A stretch of DNA of 36,022 nt from Eubacterium sp. (GCA_017459345.1 JAFUDC010000126.1:1-36022), one strand, 5' to 3'. Counted from the stretch's first letter, positions 8,448 to 16,075 are shown. Made by a program: numbers and translations. Notes: generated by a model from the letters alone, not told the origin.

Positions 8448-9662
8448 TCAAATATTCTTAAACCGTTCCATGGCTTTCAGGGTATTCTCATAGCTTCCAA
8501 AAGCTGTAAGCCGGAAGTAGCCTTCCCCGCTCGGACCAAATCCGGAACCGGGTGTCCCCACGATGCCAACCTTATCCAGCAGATAATCAAAGAAGTCCCA
8601 GGAGCTCATCCGGTTGGGTGTTTTGAGCCAGATATAGGGAGCGTTGACTCCGCCGTAGACCTCGAATCCCGCTGCCCCAAGGCCTTCCTTGATGGTTCGG
8701 GCATTGCGCATGTAATAGGCAACCTGGTCTTTGATCTGAGCCCTGCCCTCATCGCTATAGCAGGCAAACCCTGCCTTCTGGATGATATAGGGAGCTCCGT
8801 TATATTTGGTCCCATGCCGTCTTGCCCAGAGGGAGTGGAGGGTCACTTCTCCGCACTTTAATGCCTTGGGAACCACGGTAAAGCCCAGTCTGGTCCCGGT
8901 AAATCCGGCATTCTTGGAAAAGCTTCTAAGCTCGATGGCGCAGGTCTCTGCCCCCTTGCACTCATAGATGGAATGGGGTACATTTTCCTCTGTGATATAG
9001 GCCTCATAAGCGGCATCATAGATAATCACGGCACCCACGTTGTTAGCATAATCCACCCAGTCCTGCAGCTGGGACCTGGTCAGTGTGGTTCCTGTGGGAT
9101 TGTTGGGGATGCAGAGATAGATGATGTCCGGAACCTCCGTCGGAAAGTCCGGGATAAAGCCATTCTCTGCTGTACAGGGCATATAGATGACATCACTCCA
9201 GGTTTCCGTCCCCGGGTCATAGGTTCCCGCCCTGCCGGCCATGACATTGGTATCCACGTAAACCGGGTAGACCGGGTCACAGACTGCGATGCGGTTGTCC
9301 ACGGAGAAAATCTCCTGAATGTTGCCGGAGTCACATTTGGCCCCGTCACTGATAAAGATCTCATCTGCCTGGATCCGGCATCCCCGCTCCTGGTAATCCT
9401 GCCGGGCAATAGCGTTTCTTAAGAATTCATAGCCAAGATCAGGGGCATAGCCCTTGAAGGTATCAGCATGTCCCATCTCATCCACAGCCTCATGAAGGGT
9501 TTCAATGATTCTGGGAGCCAGGGGCTGGGTCACATCCCCGATTCCCAGACGGATCAGCTCCCTGTCCGGATGAGCTTCCTGATAGGCTGCCACCTTCCCC
9601 GCAATGTTGGAAAACAGGTAGCTTCCGGGTAACTTCAGGTAATTGTCATTTATCTTAAACAT
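8448..9662 (-). CDS. dapL: LL-diaminopimelate aminotransferase
   Basis: 404 residues, the usual DapL length. It transfers an amino group from glutamate to tetrahydrodipicolinate, giving LL-diaminopimelate in one step. It is a fold-type I PLP enzyme: the N-terminus (PGSYLFSNIAGKV and LIRLGIGDVTQPLAP) is characteristic of DapL, PNNPTGTTL is the cofactor-binding loop, and the PLP lysine lies in SFSKNAGFTGTRLGF. GGAGGAGG precedes the ATG. It follows dapF by 52 bases on the same strand; DapF would convert its product to meso-diaminopimelate for peptidoglycan and lysine, so the two genes form a pathway unit. No dapA, dapB or lysA is in the window. Confidence 0.95.
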   Translation of the reverse strand: MFKINDNYLKLPGSYLFSNIAGKVAAYQEAHPDRELIRLGIGDVTQPLAPRIIETLHEAVDEMGHADTFKGYAPDLGYEFLRNAIARQDYQERGCRIQADEIFISDGAKCDSGNIQEIFSVDNRIAVCDPVYPVYVDTNVMAGRAGTYDPGTETWSDVIYMPCTAENGFIPDFPTEVPDIIYLCIPNNPTGTTLTRSQLQDWVDYANNVGAVIIYDAAYEAYITEENVPHSIYECKGAETCAIELRSFSKNAGFTGTRLGFTVVPKALKCGEVTLHSLWARRHGTKYNGAPYIIQKAGFACYSDEGRAQIKDQVAYYMRNARTIKEGLGAAGFEVYGGVNAPYIWLKTPNRMSSWDFFDYLLDKVGIVGTPGSGFGPSGEGYFRLTAFGSYENTLKAMERFKNI

Positions 9663-9714
9663 GAATCCTCCTCCTTCTTATAATCCTCTTTCCTTCTATA
9701 ATAATAGTCCGCAC

Positions 9715-10551
9715 TCAAATGGGATACAGGACCCCGTCAAAGACGGTGGTCGCCGGTCCGGTCATATAGATCAGATTACTCTCCCGGTCCCACTCGATAA
9801 AGAGGTCTCCCCCCAGCAAATGTACGGTCACCTTATCTTCAGTCAGGCCGTTTAATACACAGGCCACGACTGTAGCGCAGGTTCCGGTTCAGCAGGCCAG
9901 GGTCTCCCCGGACCCCCTCTCCCAGACCCTCATGTTGACGGTTGTCCGGTCGATCACCTCCACAAATTCCGTGTTGACCCTGTTGGGGAAACAGGGATGG
10001 TTTTCAAAGTGAGGGCCGATTGCTTCGATGTCCAGGTCCTTAACATGATCCATGAAGACAACGGCATGGGGATTGCCCATGGACACGCAGGTCATCCGGT
10101 ATTCCTGATCAAGGACGGTGATGGGCACATCAACGGCCGGATTCCTGTCACAGATTACCGGGATATCCTCCGGTACCAGAATGGGAGAGCCCATGTTGAC
10201 CCGGACCGTCTCCACCTTACCATCCTTTACCGTAAGCTTAAGGTACTTGATTCCGGCCAGAGTATCTACTGTAACCTCTGTCTTATCCGTAAGACCGTAG
10301 TCATAGACATATTTGCCTACACAGCGGATACCGTTGCCGCACATTTCCCCCCTGGACCCATCAGCGTTATACATATCCATCTGAAAATCTGCCTTCTCAG
10401 ATGGCCTTATGAGAATCAGGCCATCTGATCCGACGCCGAAATGTCTCTCGCTGACAAAGCGGGCCAGGGACTCCGGGTCCGCCACCTCCTCCTTAAAGCA
10501 GTTGACATAGACATAGTCATTACCGATTCCGTTCATCTTGGTAAATCGCAT
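9715..10551 (-). pseudogene. dapF: Diaminopimelate epimerase, interrupted by in-frame TGA
   Basis: DapF converts LL- to meso-diaminopimelate with two cysteines acting as acid and base. The first is Cys71 in MCGNGIRC; the second is Cys220 in ERGSGETLAC. The codon right after Cys220, Gly in the family motif ACGTG, is TGA here (9889-9891). The same frame then continues without a break as [14 protein letters not shown] and so on to a TGA at 9715-9717. The total is 278 codons plus stop, a normal DapF length. There is no frameshift; GGA to TGA is one base change. If TGA is read as stop, the protein ends at its catalytic Cys and loses the last 57 residues. It may be a nonsense mutation, an assembly error, or recoding. 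Start: GAGGAG about 8 bases before the ATG. It lies between the ANTAR gene and dapL. Confidence 0.85.
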
Positions 10552-10587
10552 GATTGTACTCCTCTTATACAGTATTATTTTATCTGA

Positions 10588-11133
10588 TTATAATTGCCCG
10601 CTCATCCTGAGAAGCATATAGGCCGTATCCACCAGATTGCTGCCGCTGTCCATACTGCACTTCTGCAGGTATCGGTGGGCCTCCTCCTCAGTCATGGACT
10701 TGTGTTTGATCAGGTAGGACTTGGCCCGGCTTATGAGACTTTCCTCCTGCCTGGACCGTTTACTCCTTGTCTGCCGCCGGACAGCCCGTCCCATCTGGTC
10801 AGACAGAACATCCTCCACTGTTGTCAGCAGGTCATAAACGGTAAGAGGCATTGGCAGCCAGATGACACCTTCAGCCCCGTATTCTTCCCAGTGAACCTGG
10901 TCAGAAAGCACTACCATGGTGTAATCCGGAAGATTTTTCCTGATATCATGGCAGATCATATCCGGATACCGCAGACCGGATATGATGATTCCCCGGTCCT
11001 CTTCCCCTGCAGCTCTCAGAACCTGGGCTCCGGTCACACAGACCGCTGTCACCGTAAATCCGTTTCTCACCAGAATATTGCGGACCTTCTCTCCAATTTC
11101 TCTCTTTGAAAACGCGATAATGATCGGTATCAT
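10588..11133 (-). CDS. ANTAR-domain antitermination regulator (glnA-linked)
   Basis: About 181 residues from the ATG at 11133. The frame can extend to a TTG at 11163 inside glnA, but that site has no well-spaced ribosome site, and the receiver fold begins right at MIPIIIAFSKREIG. Residues about 2-115 form a degenerate receiver domain. The C-terminus (about 125-181, ISRAKSYLIKHKSMTEEEAHRYLQK) is a classic ANTAR domain, which binds paired RNA hairpins and prevents transcription termination. The start is 4 bases after the glnA stop with no clear Shine-Dalgarno, so reinitiation after glnA is likely. A similar glnA-linked antiterminator is known in solventogenic clostridia. I infer that it acts on the long glnA leader. 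Confidence 0.85.
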   Translation of the reverse strand: MIPIIIAFSKREIGEKVRNILVRNGFTVTAVCVTGAQVLRAAGEEDRGIIISGLRYPDMICHDIRKNLPDYTMVVLSDQVHWEEYGAEGVIWLPMPLTVYDLLTTVEDVLSDQMGRAVRRQTRSKRSRQEESLISRAKSYLIKHKSMTEEEAHRYLQKCSMDSGSNLVDTAYMLLRMSGQL

Positions 11134-11137
11134 GGCA

Positions 11138-12469
11138 TTAATACTTATACAGGTAGGAGTCAAGCTCCCACTTTGATACCGTCTGACAGTACTCCTTCCA
11201 CTCTAATCGCTTGGCCTCCAGATACTTGCGGGCGATATGCGGCCCCAGCACGTCCATGAGGAAGGGGTCTTCCTCAAAGGCATCGCAGGCTTCTCCCAGA
11301 GTCTGGGGCAGCTTCTCAATCCCCATCTCTTTAAGCTCTCCGGATGTAATCTGGTACATGTTGCTGCCCACAGGCTCCGGGGGCTGCAGACTTTTCTCCA
11401 TCCCGTCTAAACCAGCCGCAAGACATAATGCCAGCACCAGGTAGGGATTGGCCGAGGGGTCGGGGCTGCGGAATTCAATCCGGGTTCCCCGCCCTCTGGA
11501 AGCCGGAATCCGGATCAGGGGACTGCGGTTCATGGAAGACCAGGCCACGGTAACCGGCGCCTCATAGCCCGGCACCAGCCTCTTGTAGGAATTAACCAGG
11601 GGATTGGTGATCACTGACATTCCTCTGGCGTGCTTCATCAGGCCCGCGATAAAATGGTAGCAATCCTGACTGATACCCATGGGGTCTGACTTGTCGGAAA
11701 AGAGATTCTTCCCATGTCCGGACAGGGAGATATTGATATGCATTCCTGATCCATCCACGCCTTCCACCGGCTTGGGCATAAATGTAGCATGAAGGCCGTG
11801 GCGCTTGGCCACGGTCTTTACCACCATCTTGAATGTCATGATCTTATCCGCAGTGGCAAGGGCATTGTCATACTTGAAATCAACCTCATGCTGGGCCGGG
11901 GCCACCTCATGGTGGGATGCCTCGATCTCGAAGCCCATCTCCTCAAGAGTCAGTACGATATCCCTTCTGGCATTCTCCCCAAGATCCAGGGGAGACACAT
12001 CAAAATACCCTGCTTTTTCGTGGGTGATGGTGGTGGGCTGGCCGTTATCATCCGTGTGGAAAAGGAAGAACTCACACTCCGGTCCCACATCCATGCTGTA
12101 ACCCATCCGGGCTGCCTTCTCCAGTATTTTTTTCAGAACATGGCGGCTATCCCCTTCAAAGGGAATCCCCTCAGGCCGGTAGACATCACACATGAACCGG
12201 GCCACCTTACCATTCTGCTGCCTCCAGGGCAGGATCTCAAAGGAAGAAAGCTCCGGATAAAGGTACATGTCAGACTCCTCAATCCGGACAAAACCTTCGA
12301 TGGAAGACCCGTCGAACATACACTTGTTATCAAGAATCCGGTCAAGCTGGCTGACCGGAACCGCTATATTCTTAAGCATCCCGAACACATCGGTAAACTG
12401 AAGGCGGAGAAAGCGGACATCCTGGTCCTCCACCAGCTCCAGGATATCCTGCTTGGTATATTTTTTCAT
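11138..12469 (-). CDS. glnA: Glutamine synthetase, type I
   Basis: 443 residues, the length of the GSI-alpha class, which lacks the adenylylation site of enteric enzymes. It condenses glutamate and ammonia with ATP. Visible signatures: FDGSSIEGF near residues 52-60, the ATP-site motif KPVEGVDGSGMHINISL, and RSPLIRIPASRGRGTRIEFRSPDPSANPYL in two conserved stretches of the active site. GGAAAG lies about 7 bases before the ATG. It is preceded by a roughly 320-base structured leader and followed directly by the ANTAR regulator, so control by antitermination of its own leader is the natural model. Confidence 0.96.
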   Translation of the reverse strand: MKKYTKQDILELVEDQDVRFLRLQFTDVFGMLKNIAVPVSQLDRILDNKCMFDGSSIEGFVRIEESDMYLYPELSSFEILPWRQQNGKVARFMCDVYRPEGIPFEGDSRHVLKKILEKAARMGYSMDVGPECEFFLFHTDDNGQPTTITHEKAGYFDVSPLDLGENARRDIVLTLEEMGFEIEASHHEVAPAQHEVDFKYDNALATADKIMTFKMVVKTVAKRHGLHATFMPKPVEGVDGSGMHINISLSGHGKNLFSDKSDPMGISQDCYHFIAGLMKHARGMSVITNPLVNSYKRLVPGYEAPVTVAWSSMNRSPLIRIPASRGRGTRIEFRSPDPSANPYLVLALCLAAGLDGMEKSLQPPEPVGSNMYQITSGELKEMGIEKLPQTLGEACDAFEEDPFLMDVLGPHIARKYLEAKRLEWKEYCQTVSKWELDSYLYKY

Positions 12470-12790
12470 GTGTGCTTTCCTTTCTTACGTGCTTTATGAC
12501 TGACAGCGAAATACTGAAATAACAGACCGATTTCGAATTGGAATCATCTCGATGATTCCGTGCGAGTTGCGCAGCGCGTCAGCGCCTTCCAATGCGCAAC
12601 TCTGCGTCTTCGTATGAAATGATATCCGCAATATCCGTCAAATCGTTATGATATCTATAGTAGCAGCCGATGGATATGAAATCTAAACTGAAACATCCGT
12701 CATACGTCTGCGTCAGTTGTCGAAAAATCATATTTTTTTCGGGTCTATTATGAATTGAGAGATTATATTTCCTGCAAAATCATCAATCGT
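12470..12790 (-). promoter_or_regulatory. Structured glnA 5-prime leader (candidate ANTAR target)
   Basis: About 320 bases between the predicted start of transcription and glnA. In transcript order I see: a hairpin CGAAAAA with TTTTTCG (12721-12741); a 10-bp perfect stem GAGTTGCGCA with TGCGCAACTC enclosing a small GC hairpin (12564-12602); and, 4 bases later, a 9-bp perfect stem GGAATCATC with GATGATTCC (12540-12559). Two closely spaced hairpins are the layout of ANTAR targets, but I could not find the hexanucleotide loops with A1 and G4 that the family needs, nor a clean T-run terminator. The structure is visible; the function is inferred. Confidence 0.5.
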
Positions 12791-12794
12791 TAAA

Positions 12795-12823
12795 ATAGTA
12801 TCACAAATAGGATATGAATGCAA
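12795..12823 (-). promoter_or_regulatory. SigmaA-type promoter for glnA
   Basis: On the minus strand TTGCAT (12823-12818) and TACTAT (12800-12795) are 17 bases apart, about 325 bases before the glnA start. Confidence 0.6.
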
Positions 12824-12825
12824 GG

Positions 12826-12837
12826 GTGATATATCAC
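12826..12837. promoter_or_regulatory. 12-bp perfect palindrome just upstream of the glnA -35
   Basis: GTGATATATCAC is a perfect palindrome two bases upstream of the -35 hexamer. The position suits an activator or repressor operator; the binding protein is unknown. Confidence 0.4.
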
Positions 12838-12877
12838 TTTAATGTGCCAAAGTTCAGGAAGGGGCAGGATCAATCAG

Positions 12878-14107
12878 TCAGGTCAGCTCCGCAATCCTGG
12901 TGACCGCCACGTAAATCTGGCTGATTCTGTACCAGGTGGAAAAACCGGTATCCCCCGTCACGGGCAGATCAAATATTTCCTGAAAGGCTCTTACCGCCCG
13001 GGCCGTCTCCTGCCCGTAGATTCCATCCACCCGAACCCGGGGTATTCTGGGATAGGCTCCCGCGATGGCATTGAGCTGCTGCTGAAGCTGCCGGACTTTG
13101 GCTCCGGAAGAACCGATGGTAAGCAGATAGCCCGGAAAAGATGAGGGAACACCTGATATATACTCTGCTGTATTGATATAGATATCATCTCCGTAGTAGT
13201 ATCTGAGAATCTGACTGGCAGTCAGTCCCTCATCTGCCAGATCTTTCGACCCCCACTGGCTCATCCCGGCCGGACACATGACTCTCCTTCCGTCGCAGAA
13301 CTGGGTGAGGATAGGCTGAGCTATGTCCGGTCTTGCAAGATAGGAGTCAAAGATTTCATCCACGATCCGGTTGATGGAAGAGTAGGTAGACTTGCCCCGA
13401 ATCCATTTCTGATCGTAGGCTGTGGAGGATGTGATGGTATAATCATAGCCCTTTGACCGGTACCACTCAGTGTAGACCCGGTTTAAGGTAAAGGACATGA
13501 TTGCCAGGATATTGGCCCTTAATGCCGCCTCAGGCCAGGTTGCATAGATCTCACAGGAAGCGACATTTTTGATATAATCCCTGTACTGGATGTAATAATT
13601 ATCTGCCGTATCATCCCCCACTGCCCCATCATGGACAATCACATACTCCGGAACCACCACCCGGCTTAAGACCACCTGGCCGCTGGCCAGGATATCCTTG
13701 GTCTCACTTTCCTCAATCTTGGGCGGATAATCACCAAAAAGGGTATGAGGGCCGATATCCAGCACCTGGCTATCCTCCGGATTCTGAAGCGGATAGAGCC
13801 TTTCACTCTGAATCGCCTTTTCCCCGGACAGGATCTGAACCCCCATTATGGTAACCGACTCGTAATCCCGGGCATTAATCTGTATGTCATACTCCGAATA
13901 AGGCTGCCCCTCCCCCGGCTCCAGAGAGAATTCCAGAGGCGGGCTGGTCAGGTCGATTGTCTCCGTCTGCCCGGAGGAATCCGTCTGGAGCACCTCCAGC
14001 ACCTGATCCGGCTGTCCCGTTACCGTAATCTTAACCTCTGCCCCCTCAACCGGACCATTTGACCTGGAGGAAAGCAGCTGAACCTGTAATCTTCCCGTAT
14101 CTGCCAT
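12878..14107 (-). CDS. SpoIID-like protein with C-terminal peptidoglycan-binding domain
   Basis: 409 residues from the ATG at 14107 (AGGTG just upstream); an in-frame TTG at 14134 lies inside a hairpin and has no ribosome site. About residues 1-100 form a beta-rich domain resembling carboxypeptidase-regulatory or Ig-like folds (LQVQLLSSRSNGPVEGAEV). About 145-320 resemble the SpoIID/LytB amidase-enhancer or lytic-transglycosylase region (WPEAALRANILAIMSFTLNR, MSQWGSKDLADEG, ILRYYYGDDI). About 325-405 are a PG_binding_1 domain (GSSGAKVRQLQQQLN, VDGIYGQETARAVRAFQ). No signal peptide is evident, which fits a protein made inside the spore or mother cell. It is probably a sporulation or cortex protein; the catalytic role is uncertain. 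Confidence 0.75.
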   Translation of the reverse strand: MADTGRLQVQLLSSRSNGPVEGAEVKITVTGQPDQVLEVLQTDSSGQTETIDLTSPPLEFSLEPGEGQPYSEYDIQINARDYESVTIMGVQILSGEKAIQSERLYPLQNPEDSQVLDIGPHTLFGDYPPKIEESETKDILASGQVVLSRVVVPEYVIVHDGAVGDDTADNYYIQYRDYIKNVASCEIYATWPEAALRANILAIMSFTLNRVYTEWYRSKGYDYTITSSTAYDQKWIRGKSTYSSINRIVDEIFDSYLARPDIAQPILTQFCDGRRVMCPAGMSQWGSKDLADEGLTASQILRYYYGDDIYINTAEYISGVPSSFPGYLLTIGSSGAKVRQLQQQLNAIAGAYPRIPRVRVDGIYGQETARAVRAFQEIFDLPVTGDTGFSTWYRISQIYVAVTRIAELT

Positions 14108-14122
14108 ACTGCACCTATTTTC

Positions 14123-14178
14123 GCAGCTGTTCAACCGTTATCGCCTTGGCGATTACGGTTGAATAGCTGCTCTTTTTT
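14123..14178 (+). terminator. Large hairpin plus T6, oriented away from any gene
   Basis: GCAGCTGTTCAACCG and following bases at 14123-14145 pair with 14148-14170 (21 of 23 positions), and six T at 14173-14178 follow on the plus strand. No plus-strand gene ends here. On the minus strand the same stem lies in the 5-prime region of the SpoIID-like gene, ending about 8 bases before its ribosome site. Confidence 0.55.
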
Positions 14179-14270
14179 ATCTATAATATGCACGTTCCGG
14201 CAATGGGTGCAGATTGATTATAACAGCTCTGAGAGAACAACTTCTAATGATGGTAAAGGGAGCTGCATGC

Positions 14271-14299
14271 TTGAAATGGGCTGGAGCAAATGATATAAT
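14271..14299 (+). promoter_or_regulatory. SigmaA-type promoter in the spacer before queH
   Basis: TTGAAA at 14271-14276 and TATAAT at 14294-14299 with exactly 17 bases between, a near-consensus promoter. Transcription would start near 14306, about 390 bases before queH. Confidence 0.6.
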
Positions 14300-14305
14300 T
14301 GCCTG

Positions 14306-14410
14306 GAAATCAAGTATTAACCCTATATTGCAATGTTAACTGACCCTTTCCCCTGGCAGGCATCCAAACTCCGGCTCTTACATCCATACTTATAGATGTA
14401 AGTTCTTTTT
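14306..14410 (+). ncRNA. Candidate small RNA or attenuated queH leader
   Basis: This segment runs from the predicted start of the 14271-14299 promoter to a terminator-like hairpin: CTTACATC (14377-14384) with GATGTAAG (14395-14402), then a T-rich tail to 14410. No open frame with a ribosome site lies inside. A C-rich segment (ACCCTTTCCCCT near 14342) is complementary to purine-rich ribosome-binding sequence. It could be a free RNA of about 105 bases or the 5-prime end of a queH transcript that is terminated conditionally. Confidence 0.4.
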
Positions 14411-14491
14411 AAATCATGTAATTCGGAAAAAAGCTCTTTTTGAACTGTTTTTTTCGCAAATAATTGGTAGACAAGAAGGATTGATTTTTTT

Positions 14492-14553
14492 CTACCCATC
14501 AACTCTTGCTCTTTTTCTGTCCTGCGTTAGAAAACAGGAAAAGTTGTGGGTAG
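14492..14553. other. Imperfect palindrome in the queH upstream region
   Basis: CTACCCA at 14492-14498 with TGGGTAG at 14547-14553 forms the outer stem, with AACT/AGTT and CCTG/CAGG pairing further in. The remaining 14411-14491 and 14554-14690 are AT-rich; I saw no gene there. Confidence 0.45.
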
Positions 14554-14696
14554 AGATTCTTATTTTAATTATTCTCACCCAATTATGTAGGAAAATACAG
14601 GAACAAAACGGAATTTTTACTTCATATATGTCTTCATCAATGTGTCGAGGTATCAGTTAACTGCATAAATACCCCATATCCTGGGAAAGAAAAGAC

Positions 14697-15326
14697 ATGA
14701 ATAAAATCAATTATCAAAAAGAACTGGATATGATCACCTCCCGCATCGGGGAGAACTGCCCGGAGGAGCAGAAGCCTCTGCTCCTCCTCCATGCATGCTG
14801 CGCCCCCTGCAGCAGCTACTGTCTTGAGTATCTGACTAATTACTTCCAGATAATCGTATTCTATTATAACCCTAATATCACACCGGAATCGGAGTATGTA
14901 AAGAGGGTCCGGGAACTGAAGAAATTCATCCATGATGCAGGTTATGAGGGCAGGGTCACCTTCCTGGAGGGAGAATATGATCCTTCCATCTACTTTAAAA
15001 CAGTAGAGGGGCTTGAGGACCTGCCGGAGCGCAGCATCCGCTGCCGCTTATGCTACGGTCTGCGTATGGAGGAGGCAGCGAAAGAAGCTAAGAAGGCAGA
15101 TGCCGACTTCTTTACCACCACCCTCTCCATCAGTCCTCATAAAAATGCCCAGTGGATCAATGAGATTGGAAAAGAGCTGGAGGGAAAATATGGGGTGAAA
15201 CACCTGCCTTCTGATTTTAAGAAAAAAGGAGGTTATCTCCGTTCAATCGAATTATCCCGGGAATATGACCTCTATCGGCAGAATTACTGCGGATGTATCT
15301 TTTCCATAGAGGCAGCGGACCCATAA
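14697..15326 (+). CDS. queH: Epoxyqueuosine reductase QueH
   Basis: 209 residues, matching the QueH (former DUF208) family, which carries out the last step of queuosine synthesis in tRNA anticodons independently of QueG. The cysteine-rich signatures are present: LHACCAPCSSYC (Cys34, 35, 38), RCRLCYGLRM in the middle, and YCGC near the C-terminus; these bind the iron-sulfur cluster and metal. The motif FTTTLSISPHKN is also typical. A purine-rich site (GGGAAAG) lies about 8 bases upstream of the ATG. It stands alone and converges on the zinc-ribbon gene over a shared terminator. No other queuosine genes are in the window. Confidence 0.92.
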   Translation: MNKINYQKELDMITSRIGENCPEEQKPLLLLHACCAPCSSYCLEYLTNYFQIIVFYYNPNITPESEYVKRVRELKKFIHDAGYEGRVTFLEGEYDPSIYFKTVEGLEDLPERSIRCRLCYGLRMEEAAKEAKKADADFFTTTLSISPHKNAQWINEIGKELEGKYGVKHLPSDFKKKGGYLRSIELSREYDLYRQNYCGCIFSIEAADP

Positions 15327-15329
15327 AAA

Positions 15330-15359
15330 AGACCTGATGTCATGGCACATCAGGTCTTC
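15330..15359. terminator. Bidirectional terminator, queH and zinc-ribbon gene
   Basis: AAGACCTGATGT (15330-15341) pairs perfectly with ACATCAGGTCTT (15348-15359). The A-rich left flank and T-rich right flank let it work for both convergent genes; its right half overlaps the 3-prime end of the minus-strand gene. Confidence 0.8.
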
Positions 15360-16075
15360 TTTATGAACCGGTCCCCACATCTGGGACAGGTAATCTCTAT
15401 CTTTCCTTTTCCTTTCGGCACCCGGATCTTCTGCCTGCAGGCAGGACACTTGAAGAATTTAAATGCCTTCTTGTCCTCCCGGATCCTATCTTCCCGCATA
15501 CTGTCTGCCGATGCCCTGTAGCGGCGGCCCTGATTAAAGCTATCATTATCAGGGGATTGTCCTGATCCGGACTTCTCGGGGGACACTGCTATTTCAGACT
15601 CTCTCCCGGCATACCGAGTGGGCTCATCAGCAATCCCGGTACGGATGGGGTCAGCTGATACTCTCTCCGCTTCTCTTACCATCTGCCCACTGGTTAGATC
15701 AGACATAGTCTGTCTGTTTTCCGCGCGGAGGAGATGATCGGTGACCATATCAGCCTCATCGCTTTCGTCATACTCGTCTGATATTGTCTCATCTTCGGAA
15801 AAATCATCTTTTCCCTTCCGGACAAAGAGTGACTCCAGCAGGCGTACAAACCATTGGTTTGCTCTGGCTCTTCTTTCATGGTTGGTCGAAAAGAATCTCA
15901 GGAGACAAACCAGCAAGGGCAGGAAATTCAGCAGGTTCCAGGCTTTTGCACTCTCCACCCCCTGCTTAAACAGGAGGGTCGTAATCAGATTAATCAGGAG
16001 GCTTAGAAGAATAAGCCCGCAGGATAATGCATCCATCCCGTAGATTCTCATCAGATAATCCCTTATATTCTCCAT
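15350..16075 (-). CDS. Membrane-anchored protein with C-terminal zinc ribbon
   Basis: 241 residues of unknown function. Two hydrophobic helices near the N-terminus (about 15-37 and 43-60) are followed by a long polar, mostly acidic linker (about 90-190) without visible structure. The last 40 residues hold a zinc ribbon with two CPxC knuckles (KCPACRQKI and TCPRCGDRF) in a basic context. The arrangement suggests a membrane-tethered nucleic-acid or protein-binding ribbon. The gene ends inside the queH terminator and lies 34 bases downstream of the small export gene, so the two may be cotranscribed. Confidence 0.75.
   Translation of the reverse strand: MENIRDYLMRIYGMDALSCGLILLSLLINLITTLLFKQGVESAKAWNLLNFLPLLVCLLRFFSTNHERRARANQWFVRLLESLFVRKGKDDFSEDETISDEYDESDEADMVTDHLLRAENRQTMSDLTSGQMVREAERVSADPIRTGIADEPTRYAGRESEIAVSPEKSGSGQSPDNDSFNQGRRYRASADSMREDRIREDKKAFKFFKCPACRQKIRVPKGKGKIEITCPRCGDRFIKKT

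Noticed and set aside
9715-10551. Genetic code in which TGA means Gly
   Set aside because: Other genes here end in TGA at their expected length, such as clpX and the first adaptor, and dapF itself ends in TGA.
14306-14696. preQ1 riboswitch before queH
   Set aside because: I looked for the short C-rich loop and A-rich tail of preQ1-I and did not find a convincing match.
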